Assembly (NCBI RefSeq): GCF_019924925.1
Contig: NC_067220.1
Span: 1,798,001-1,862,000 of the forward strand
Source of the DNA: Ctenopharyngodon idella
Taxonomy: Eukaryota; Chordata; Actinopteri; Cypriniformes; Xenocyprididae
Length of the DNA stretch: 64,000 bases
Reading direction: 5' to 3'
Shown here: positions 25,270 to 34,703 of the stretch, one piece after another
Layout: every line of letters starts with the position of its first letter
Numbering within the stretch: the first letter of the stretch is position 1
Position numbers and translations under genes: made by a program
Notes under the pieces: generated by a model
Databases searched by the model: none
What the model saw: the letters and a program-made list of their open reading frames with translations, nothing else
Told to the model about the DNA's origin: nothing

Positions 25270-26315
25270 AAGAAAAAAAGGTAATTGTGGTTTTATATCT
25301 TGTCATTGCAACATTCTCACTTTCTCATTGTGAGTCAAGTAATAGTCAAGTGCAAGAAATTGGTATAAATTTGCAGTGTGAGATACAAAGTTGCAGTTAT
25401 GTAGTCACATTCAAATCCAGACTCAAAACACATCTGTTTAGCTGTGCATTTACTGAATGAGCACTGTGCTAAATCCCAACTGATTGCACTGTATTTTATG
25501 TATCCTCTTTTTTGTTTTAATACATTTTATATACATTTTTATTCTCTACTTTTATTGCTATTTCTATTTTTATGAACTGATTTCATTGCATTTTACATCA
25601 ATCTTTTAATTCTTATGTATTTGTTTCCTTTTTATGTAAAGCACTTTGAATTACCATTATGTATAAATGTGCTATATAAAAAAACTTGCCTTGCCTTGAC
25701 TTAATAGCTGCCAATTAAATATAAAGCACTAGGCTTTGAATTTGAAGTTGCAAGACCAGTGGCGTAACTTTGTTTTTTAAAAAAAGTGGGTGGAATATGA
25801 GTGTGTGTGTGTGTGTGTGTGTGTGATCGCTGCGTTTCAGTTCAAATGGCACATGAACCGATCATCTCTTCTAGTAATAAACATGAATTAACATCAGTAC
25901 ACACCGTTTTTTAAGTTCACCGACCCCACCCTCATTAAAACCTGTGTTCAGTGATAAAGCGCTCTTCTGCGTGGACTGTGCATGAGCGCCAAGAGAGCAC
26001 AGTTGCATGCCACTGATAACAACAGATTTTGAAAAATTTCATGATTTCAAAAACAACACATTTCAGTGCCAGATCACCTCTTATTTAACAAACAAATTAA
26101 ATGAATGCTTTGCTAGTCAACTGGAGATGTTTCATGTGTATTAGGTACATCCATGCCGCAAGATGTTTCAAAAAGTGGTAGGGACAGTATTGACCCTGGT
26201 GAAAAGTGGTGGGGACGTGTCGTTAATTTATTATTAAAGATTGTTTCTTTGAATCTCCAGTGTTGTGTGGTCATTTCTACAACCACCACGTTAAAGAACA
26301 CTAGACCTTAAAAAT
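25270..26315. repeat. NLR 3' flank: LINE tail-like and other repeats
   Basis: 25280-25400 is paralogous to the flank of the 60-kb gene. About 25400-25690 looks like a LINE 3' tail: a strand reading of CAGACTCAAAACACATCTGT, then GTAAAGCACTTTGAATTACC and a CTTGCCTTGCC end. About 25745-26240 is a repeat sharing AACAACACAT and CCAGAT words with 17.99-18.11 kb; it contains a (GT)n run at 25800-25825. Confidence 0.5.
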
Positions 26316-26321
26316 AATTAA

Positions 26322-26540
26322 TTGGATTTACCAGTCCTCCAGCTGCTCTGCCTGGAGCAGGAGCAGCAATCCCTCAGGGACTATACCAGAGGATTTCTAC
26401 AACTGCCATGCCTAGCAAACTTTCCCGATCATTCCTTGTGTGTTTTCTATCAGACCAGCCATAACAAGCATGCTAAGGCATGCCTGCCCAGTGTTGGTCA
26501 TTGGGGGACAATTGCAGAGTACCCAGCTGGAAAATATTAG
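26322..26540 (+). mobile_element. LTR-retrotransposon gag-like remnant
   Basis: A 72-codon stretch encodes LEQEQQSLRDYTRGFLQLPC and then FPDHSLCVFYQTS, resembling the gag region of Gypsy-type elements found widely in cyprinids. It is short, has no zinc knuckle or protease downstream and is followed by unrelated repeat DNA. It is a fossil fragment only. Confidence 0.5.
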
Positions 26541-28425
26541 TTTGCTTTGATGTCACCATTATGGAGATTAGTGTTTGCTTTAGTTGGGCAGTTTGACTCT
26601 TTTAATGCTAGTGCTTTAATGGTTTAAAAGCCAGTCCTGACTCGGTGATGTTACGTGTAGCTGGTGTTGAAGAGATGAAGCATATACGGAGATCCACAAT
26701 AATGATATATTTAATAACAAAGAAGGTGAAACACACATATACACACTTGGGTTAACAATAGAACAGACAAGGAGTGCAGGGAGTGAGTCCAATATAAAGG
26801 GAGTGCAGATGATCAGGAGCAGGTGCAGGTAATCCACGATGATGGGGAGATGACGAGGAAGTGAGTGCAGGTGTGGAAACAAGAGGATCTTGGGAAATGG
26901 AGTCCGGGAACAGAGGGAACTGTGACAGGTGATTTATATACTGCTCTGTAAACTGCACCTGTGGCACCATTCGGTTGCCAGGCACGCTCATTGCTCCTCA
27001 TTGCTCCTCAAGACAAACTAAATGGAACTTATATGAACAAACAATAAACAATTGTATTTTTTTTAGCTAACAATGAAGTGTTACAGAAAATAAAGTTATT
27101 TCTGGGTTGCCACACTTGAATTCAAATGTGAAGTATAAACTTTTATTTGTGTTGAGTGAGTCAATGGTAAACATGATCTTCATATAATTATGCACCTTCC
27201 TCGTTATGTAAATATATTTACATCAAAATGGTGATTAATTAAAATATGCGTTTTTTTGTTCAAGTTGATAGTTTTTTGTTCAGATTCACTGGCACATTTA
27301 ACCTGACATCACCCCTCTTTGTTCAAGCATAGGACTAAAAAGGGTAGATCACAAAAATGATATGTGTTATGTACTTCCCATGATCATGAATGCTGAATTT
27401 TGCAGCTGAAGCCAAGAGCAACCAATGAGAGTGAAGCTTGTTAGACTATTCTCTAATTGAAGCCTGGTGTCAGAACATGTAAGACCTTTTCATTTTTGTC
27501 TACCTGTTGATCCCTGTATGATCTCTTAAAGGGATAGTTCACCCAAAGGCACATCGAATATGGGAAAGTGAAGCTCAACTGTACTCGGGCATGACATATG
27601 ATATTGAACCTCATAGGTTTTTATGAGTCAAGCTTGAATAGTTGAGCTTTTACCATATTTAAGTGCTCTATGCATGTTCACTGATCGATATTGTTATGTG
27701 AAATAAAGCTTGAATTAAATCTTTTATATCACATAAAGTAACCGTGTCTCTTCAGAAGAACTGTTCAGTTCATATGGATTTTTTTATAATCTCTTTATGA
27801 ACGTTTTGAAGTGTCTGGAGGGAAACTAGAACATGAATTTACACAGAATTAAAAAAAAACAAAACAGTGACGATTTTCCCTCTTCTTCTTAGAACACCAC
27901 TGTACACCACCAATAGGCTAACTGAAAATTGTATGCACAATACAGAAGGCCTACAGGTTCAAATACAGCTCAACAGACCTATGAAGGAAACATGCTCAGC
28001 AGTGTTGCAGATATGAACAGGAAGCAGCTTAACAGGAAGCAGCACTGTGGACAGCCCTGCGGTTACCATCCAACCGTCTGTTTTTCTAGCAAATGTTACA
28101 TCCAAACTGCTGTGCTCTCCTTTAAACTCCTCCTCTGACTACGGTAATATATTTTATTTCATATTTTATTAAATGCGTTGATATTGAGATGGTGAAAGAA
28201 AGTTCCATATCTTTTAATTCTTTGCTCTGTTTTCCACTGAAATTTGAGAGAAGCTGTCTTTTTGTATGGCATACCAGCATTGGAACTCTGAAACCAGAAC
28301 GTTTGCTCATGCTGAAATAAAAATGTATTCCTAAAAAGTATTATTATTTTACAGTTTCTTTAAACTGGTGGACAGGGACTATTCAATAATGGGTTGTCTC
28401 ACAAGCAAGTCATGGTGATGAAGCA
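26541..28425. other. Intergenic; no gene seen
   Basis: About 26640-26990 resembles the internal style of the LTR-like repeats at 7.9 and 47.7 kb (ATATTTAATAACA, many GGAGTGCAGG-type words), but no LTR ends or target duplication were found. Near 27531 a TTAAAGGGATAGTTCACCCA terminus marks a TTAA-type MITE end. The rest is unremarkable. Confidence 0.4.
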
Positions 28426-28428
28426 TGT

Positions 28429-28429
<1 letters not shown>

Positions 28430-28472
<43 letters not shown>

Positions 28473-28770
28473 TTGTTTTTTGTGAATTGTGGGGACATTC
28501 CATAGGCGTAATGGTTTTTATACTGTACAAACCGTATTTTCTATCGCCCTACACCAACCCTACACCTAAACCTACCCATCACAGGAAACTGTGCACATTT
28601 TTACTTTCTCAAAAAAACTCATTCTGTATGATTTATAAGCCTTTTGAAAAATGGGGACATGGGGTAATGTCCTCATAAGTCACCCTCTCCTTGTAATACC
28701 TATGTCATACCCATGTCATTATACAAATTTGTGTCCTGATATGTCATAAAAACACGCACACACACACAGT
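28430..28770. repeat. (CA)n microsatellite and attached teleost repeat
   Basis: About 20 CA units (28430-28469) are followed by GTGGGGACATTCCATAGGCG and CCTACACCTAAACCTACCC, a repeat also represented at 5.2 and 15.4 kb in variant form. A second short CA run closes it near 28760. Confidence 0.75.
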
Positions 28771-28793
28771 ACTATGAGAACTGTATTATGAGA

Positions 28794-28905
28794 TGTAGCA
28801 TATTCCATTTTGCATGATAAAATGATCAAGTGACAGAATAATTTACATGACATGATTTGGTCAGGTATGCCAGTTGATAAAATAAGGAAGAGATCTCAGC
28901 CAAAA
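28794..28905 (+). repeat. Segment duplicated just upstream of the intact GGT gene
   Basis: This stretch shares GATGTAGCATAT, ATGACATGATTTG, TCAGGTATGCCAGTTGATAA and TAAGGAAGAGAT with 34508-34606, which lies immediately 5' of the first recognised GGT exon. It may be a leftover GGT 5' flank or a low-copy repeat; the sequence alone does not decide. Confidence 0.55.
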
Positions 28906-29176
28906 AAATGATTTATGTTTGTGTTAAATCTGCTAAATGAGAACTTCAAGTGATTTTTATGTTAGCTATGCCATAAAGTGTTTACAAATTATAAATTAAA
29001 ATATGAAAAATATGCAACATTAAAATTATTTTGCTGATAATAAATGATAATAAATTGGATAATAAAAGCTGAATAAACTTAAGTTAACTTTCAAACAACT
29101 CAAGATGTTGTTTATATGAATGTATATGTATGTGTGCATTCTAAAATACTTTTTTATTTGTCTCTGGACCAGCAGG

Positions 29177-29250
29177 GAGAGACAGAGATCAGAGGCTCCA
29201 GGACCCAGCGGTGTGTCCGTGACAAGTGATGGACCAGTGACCTCTGACCC
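29177..29250 (+). pseudogene. NLR N-terminal exon remnant (first)
   Basis: The frame starting near 29189 reads SEAPGPSGVSVTSDGPVTSDPL. It resembles the C-terminal half of the first coding exon of both complete NLR genes (GAGSSCVSMKSDQS ... VTSDPR). A CCAG sits just upstream as a possible acceptor. The position of the donor reads CTG|TTAGTA instead of a GT donor, so splicing is doubtful. Some fish NLR groups carry repeated small N-terminal exons of about 30 residues, and this could be one. Confidence 0.5.
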
Positions 29251-29359
29251 TCTGTTAGTATAAACATTTACTTGCTAATTTACTGTAGTGCATCTCAAAT
29301 AAATAATGATTTAAGAAAATCAATGAAATGAAGCTCTCTCTCGCTCTCTCTCTCACTCA

Positions 29360-29362
<3 letters not shown>

Positions 29363-29392
<30 letters not shown>

Positions 29393-29800
29393 TTACAACT
29401 TCCTAATTTTGGTCTAGGGTTAGAAGAGGCAACATTGAGATTGTGATCATTATAGGTGATATGTTATATGAGATAAAACGCTACACAAAACTGCCAATAC
29501 ATATAGTTTATTTTACAATTAAGGAAAAAGGCGTGAGTTAACAATAATGATAATAATAGAAATAATGAAAAAGAATCAAAATAGCAAAAGGAAAAATATA
29601 TACAATATTTACATAAGCAATAGAAGAAAACAAAATGAACTGGCCACAGTGGTTCAATAATTAAGTCAGTGAATTGAAATAGGCAGGGGAGATGATAGAT
29701 AAAATAAGATCTATCTATCTATCTATCTATGACTATTTCTATCTATCTATTATTTATTTTTATTTGTTTATTTATTTATTTATTATTATTATTTATTTTT
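29363..29800. repeat. Microsatellites: (CA)n and (ATCT)n/(TTTA)n
   Basis: A CA run at 29363-29390 follows CTCT/CTCA units. ATCT units at about 29709-29730 and 29740-29750 pass into TTTA units by 29800. The ORF across them is a repeat artefact. Confidence 0.9.
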
Positions 29801-29802
29801 GT

Positions 29803-29866
29803 CAGAATCGCACAGAGATCAGATCCTCCAGGAATCAGCGGTGCATCCACAGAGCCACCTCCTCGG
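29803..29866 (+). pseudogene. NLR N-terminal exon remnant (second)
   Basis: This stretch shares ACAGAGATCAGA, CTCCAGGA and CAGCGGTG with the remnant at 29177-29250. Its flank GGTTAGTATAA, ATTTACTTGCTAATT matches too. The frame reads SDPPGISGASTEPPPR. The pair thus form a direct duplication about 620 bp apart, embedded between microsatellites. No FISNA-NACHT exon follows before the GGT gene. Confidence 0.45.
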
Positions 29867-30899
29867 TTAGTATAATCATTTACTTGCTAATTAGTGCATC
29901 TTAGATGATATTCAGTAATCAGTATTTTTCTTATGGTCACAAACTATATACATGCATATATTCTAGTGTCTAGTGTTTCAATGATACACACTAGTGTTCT
30001 AGTATGTATCATTTTAGTTTTGATTGTCACTGTTGTTGTGATTCATATCCACAATCTTGACATCTCTGTGTGACTACATGATACACTTGCTCAAACATCT
30101 TGTGCTTTTTATCCACCTTCAAGATACATGATAATTTTAATGCTATTGGTGTCAATACTGCAGTTAAATAAGGTTGGTGACTATAAATGTTAAATATAAA
30201 CACAAAATTAAACCTGACCAACTAAGCAAAGTTACATCTTTTAACGTCTTTGTCACAAAAGTCGTACATTGAAAAGACGTCCACTGAGAAGCCAGAATGA
30301 AGGTTTTATGACGTCTCTTTTTGACGTCTTCTGCACATCCGATATAGACGTTCACCTCCGTACAAGCTTAAAAAAAAATCTCAGCCACGGTTCCATCCAT
30401 AGGCAGTAAAACACGTTCACACCTTTAGACAGCTTAGCATCTGTAATTCACACATCTTTGGATTGTGAGGGAAACCAGATCTGAAGGAAAGACTTTCTGG
30501 CTCACCTGAGACTCGAACCAGAGACCTTCTTGTTGTGAAGAGACAGTGTTTCCCACTGAGACACTTGTGCAGCCCTTTGCAGACATGTTTTTTATTTCAT
30601 GTTTATATGTAAAATAAAATAAAATAAAAACATTTACAGGTACAAAACTTTGTTTGGATAGATGCTGAAATGTACAACATACACAGCAAAAACCTCAGTG
30701 AACACTGATCTGTGTTTATATGAGTCCAATCTCCACAATATTAAAAGAAACACTGAAACACTGTTGAAGTTAATGAGATAATTAAGTGATCAAATAACTG
30801 ATGATTTGAGCATTTGATAAAATCAACTGCAAGCAAGAGACATTAAATCTCTAAAGATCTGATTAAACAACTCCACAAACAGCATTACCAGCTTCACTT

Positions 30900-31065
30900 G
30901 TTACTAACCAGACTGACTTTATTTCTGTCACACGTCTACAGAAGCTCTTATTGAGAATTAACAGAGGTTTAGATGTTGATGTTTGTTTCAATTGAAGTCA
31001 CCATCGTGGTGGAGAGTGTTTCTTTAGTTGAGCTCTTGGTCCTCATGCTTCTTGTGTTAGCTTTT
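30900..31065. repeat. Inverted copy of locus-wide repeat family
   Basis: GAGAATTAACAGAGGTTTAG, ATGTTGATGTTTG, GAAGTCACCATCGTGGTG and TTTAGTTGAGCTCTTGG are the reverse complement of motifs at 1.5 and 53.95 kb. The TCACCAT-N-GTGGTGA-like dyad sits at its centre. Confidence 0.6.
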
Positions 31066-31249
31066 CTTTGGCTGTTGTAACTGTGTGTTCATAAAACACA
31101 TTTGTTGTGGCAAAAACGCCAAGATAAAGCAGGACCAGTCTCTGTGTATGTGAAGTTTTAGCTCAAAATACCCCACAAATAATTTTTTTATAGCATGTTA
31201 AAATTGCCACTTTTTGGGGTTGAGCAAAAACGCACCGTTTTAGTGTAGG

Positions 31250-31795
31250 TCCTTTAAAGATGCGGTATGTAGGAATGATGAAATAGGTACTGCAGTCCAA
31301 ATTCAAAATATTGTTTGCCCCGCCCCCTCCTTCAAAAACGTGGGTTGAGGACACGCAACAAAAAGGGAGCACAATTGACAATGAAAGCCGAGAAGACTTA
31401 CACACTGTAAGTTGATGAGTTGATTTATCTTTGTTTTAATATGGTCTCGTTCATAGAGATTTTTAGATGGATGCAGAGGCCTTTTAGGTTGGGTAGAATC
31501 TGTGATTCTCTGACCCAGTTTGTTTGCTGGTTTCCATGGCTACAATATGCGGTGTTTTCCGACAACTGACAACCTGTGATGTCGAAATACTATTGGATAA
31601 ACTGGCAGCACACGGTTTCACACAGACCAAAACAAAGACAGACATTCCAACACAAAACACACATTTCTGGCTGTAGCATTGTTTTTCTGAGAAATATGTA
31701 GGTGAACTTAGCATGTCTCCTAAATATCTGCAAACATATTGGAGTATTTTTATGCCTTATTAAAGTGAAAATCTTACATATAGCCCCTTTAAATG
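31250..31795. mobile_element. Non-autonomous element with TTTAAAG-type ends
   Basis: The left end CCTTTAAAGATGCGGTATGTAGG is matched in inverse by CTTACATATAGCCCCTTTAAA at the right. It is about 545 bp with no credible ORF. The family was not identified. Confidence 0.5.
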
Positions 31796-32178
31796 CAAAT
31801 GAGCTGCTGTGCTCGGCCTAAGAGGGCAGAGCTTCAAGAGCTGATTCTCCGGTGTCAGGATTCAGTCAGGACGCACTATAATGTCAGAAACTGTGAATAT
31901 ATGCTGCATGGAGACAGATGATGGCCAAAACTTTACATTTTATGATGTTTATTGTACTTCACACAAAAGATGAAGGGTCCGTTTTCACTCTAGAAAATCA
32001 CTGTAAGAGCTTAATAAAACAGTGCAAGTGTGCATTAAAATATTATCCATAAACTCTCTCTCTCTCCCTTGCATTATCATCAACATACACAGCGAATTAC
32101 ACAGAAACACTCCTTACAGTAAACAAATATATAAAGACCTTATGCCTTTTTGGGTGGTGCTTAATAAACTGGTAAACT

Positions 32179-32550
32179 TTATATCTGTAAATCAACTCCG
32201 ATGAACTGTAATAAAGTGCTCTCACCTTCATTACTGCCGTATCCAGTATCACTCTGGAGACTGTAAGGTGGATCATGAACAGTTTGTACTAATCTATCCT
32301 TGAATAACACATTTTTAGCACAACCTCTGTTTTGTATTTTCCCTTTGTATTGACATTCGTTCACAAAGAAGTCCGGTGTGAAATGATTCACGCAAACATA
32401 AACGAATTTCGGTAGAGTTGAGAGAGCATTTTCTTTGAAAACAAAATTAATCCACCTCGTCTTCAGCGGCTCAGATATAGGGAGTAAATGGAGAGAGCTA
32501 TGTGGATTAATCCATTCAGCTACAGAACACCTAAAACGCTTGGGAGACAT
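32179..32550 (-). pseudogene. Degenerate THAP-like domain ORF in repeat
   Basis: The antisense ATG at 32550 opens a 123-codon frame. It has MSPKRFRCSV, a SSLHLLPISEPLKTRWINF run and VCVNHFTPDFF, followed by a QYKGK stretch and a VHDP end. This is the layout of a THAP zinc finger (C2CH), but the second cysteine of the first pair is not visible (CSVAEW where CxxxxC is expected), so zinc binding is doubtful. THAP domains occur in DNA-binding proteins and in P-element-like transposases. The surrounding 31.8-32.6 kb has the look of a dispersed repeat (AAATGCAAATGAGCTGCTG near 31795), so this is more likely repeat-borne than a host gene. Confidence 0.55.
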
Positions 32551-32639
32551 TCTCGTCAGTGCAGCAATAGTGGACTGTGTAAACTCGCTGTGAACTCGCT
32601 CAGGGCAGTTCTATGTTAAAAATACATGATGACACACAA

Positions 32640-32910
32640 AGACATCAAGATTCAGCATATGAATCTCAACAATGCTGACAATCAACAATGTCAACTCTGG
32701 ACATCACAAAAAAAAATTACTAAATGTCACAACAAAAACAACAGCAAAAAATAAAAAGCAAAATAAATAATAGAATATTAGGACAATTCAGCTGCATAAT
32801 TTATTCATGCTGTGATGCATGCTGGGAGTTGTGTACTATGCTAGTACCCAGCATGGCACCTTTAATTGTCACCATTTTTGAGATTTATGTGCTGATTGTT
32901 GATGTCTGGA
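32640..32910. repeat. Foldback of locus-wide repeat family
   Basis: CATATGAATCTCAACAATGC (about 32658) is mirrored by CACCATTTTTGAGATTTATG about 200 bp later. It is a diverged, longer-loop version of the foldback at 1087-1235. Confidence 0.55.
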
Positions 32911-33017
32911 TTAGCTGTTTGTGCTTATGTTTTTTAATCTTTTAATTGATTCTTATAATACTGCAGTAACACAGGGTTTGTAATGTAAATGTATTAATAA
33001 CACCAAACAATTTTTAG

Positions 33018-33620
33018 TAGTGATGGGAGAAATGAAGCTTTTCAAAGCTTCGAATCAATTGTACCAATTGCTTTGCAAAATGATTCACTGTTTCGAAGCA
33101 TTCAAAACACCACACACTGGTGACGGCTGCTGGTCAGGACAGTGTAAACGCAACAAAAACTCAGGCCAAACATGCATAAAACAGCTTTTACAAACACATT
33201 GCAAATGTTTTATTGAAAGTAAAATCTATCAAATGCAATTAACTTATCTAATAATATTAAATATCAAGTGTCTGTGTAATATGTGCTCTTTTTTAAATAT
33301 TTAGGTCTTGTTTTGTTTGTTCCATGGATGGCTTAGCTAAACAGACCAATAAAAGACTATTAACTACTATTAATTATTTTAATCATACTAATGTGTAATT
33401 GGAACATCTGATCAGATAAAACTGATCAGAGATAAGGTAAAAACCTTAGACACTTGTTCAATGGTTCGCTGCTGGGGGGTGATCTCAGTGAATCAGCATG
33501 ATTCATGGGTTCACGTGAATTTGGCAGTTTGAAACACGCTCTGAACCAATGATTCGAAACAAAAGGTTCGTAAAGGTTTCGAAGCTTCATGAAGCAGTGT
33601 TTTGAAATCGGCCATCACTA
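33018..33620. mobile_element. hAT-type non-autonomous element (603 bp)
   Basis: It begins TAGTGATGGG and ends GGCCATCACTA. Inner parts are also inverted (GAAGCTTTTCAAAGCTTCGA against TTTCGAAGCTTCATGAAGC). Perfect 8-bp duplications ATTTTTAG lie at 33010-33017 and 33621-33628. The + strand ORF inside is not recognisable as transposase. Confidence 0.88.
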
Positions 33621-33759
33621 ATTTTTAGATTCAAATGATATTATTGTATCAGGCTATTTCATGATGATTTCATTTGCTACTGCAAAGGTGTTTGATAAAC
33701 ACTGTCACAGCAGCCAAAACAAAAAAAAAACAAAAATAAAATAAGAGTTAAGAGCCCAT

Positions 33760-34500
33760 CTAATCGAAACACTAATCACCATTATGGCGACTTCAAATTA
33801 GTTAAACCCCTGACAAGTATTACTTTATTGGTGTTTTTTAATTAAATTATGCTGTGGATTTTCTTGATTGTTGTTGGTTTTATCTGTGCTGCTGAACTTA
33901 TTTTTGTTTGTTTTTTTGTTCACTTTTAGCAGTTTGTGTTGTTTATTTTTTTAATGTTCAGAGTTTAGCTTTTTTATTATTATTAATTGTTGAGTGTCAT
34001 CATTGTTGTGTTTTGTATGTGGAGTATTGATGTCTGTGCATCATTAGGCGGTTGAAGGAAAAAAAGATCTTGTGTTGCAAGATGATGTCACACCTTTCGA
34101 AGACAAATCTCAGCAGCTGATTCACTATTGTGAAATATCCATCTACAAACAATTATGAATTTAAAATAAGATATGGGTAAATCTTTATGCTGCAATAACA
34201 GAATAGTTTGACTAACTTAAAATCAGCCAATTAACTTATTTAATTTTCTAGTTTGTCATTGTTTTAACAAATGTTTTTATTTGTCACACTTCTGACCTGG
34301 CTAGGTCTTAAATTTAAATATTAATATACAAGGTCCAAGATCCCAAGCAAATGAAACACTGATCACCATTACGGTGACTTCAAAATAAGTACAGTACTGA
34401 ACAATATAATTTGTTACAGTGGCGTGATTAAAGACCACTTTATCATGTGAATTCACAGTAAAACAAGAACAGTGAATTACTTGTTCTCAGAACTGTAGAG
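33760..34500. repeat. Repeats upstream of GGT gene
   Basis: Two ATCACCATTA(T/C)GG(C/T)GACTTCAAA motifs (33775 and 34363) belong to the locus-wide family. 34378-34480 is closely similar to 37255-37345 inside the GGT intron (GTGGCGTG, TTTATCATGTGAATTCACAG). No coding exon with an ATG suitable for the GGT N-terminus was identified here. Confidence 0.5.
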
Positions 34501-34507
34501 GTTTAAG

Positions 34508-34703
34508 ATGTAGCATATCCCATATTGAATGATAAAAGTATTGTGATACACTGAAATGACATGATTTGATCAGGTATGCCAGTTGATAATATAAGGAAGA
34601 GATAAGCGCTTCTCTGCCTACAAAATAAATTTCACAGAACATTTGAATTCTGTTTGTATAAAAAAAATATCAAATATCTCAAACTCTGGTGGTCTACTTT
34701 CAG
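34508..34703 (+). other. Likely 5' flank or intron end of GGT gene
   Basis: This stretch precedes the first recognised GGT exon and ends in the acceptor TCTACTTTCAG (34703). It has a paralogous segment at 28794-28905. The frame is open back to a TTG at 34654, but TTG is not a credible vertebrate start, so an upstream coding exon is more likely. Confidence 0.5.

Noticed and set aside
24961..25284. Second + frame ORF across the B30.2 exon
   Set aside because: It overlaps the B30.2 frame in another phase and has no family signature.
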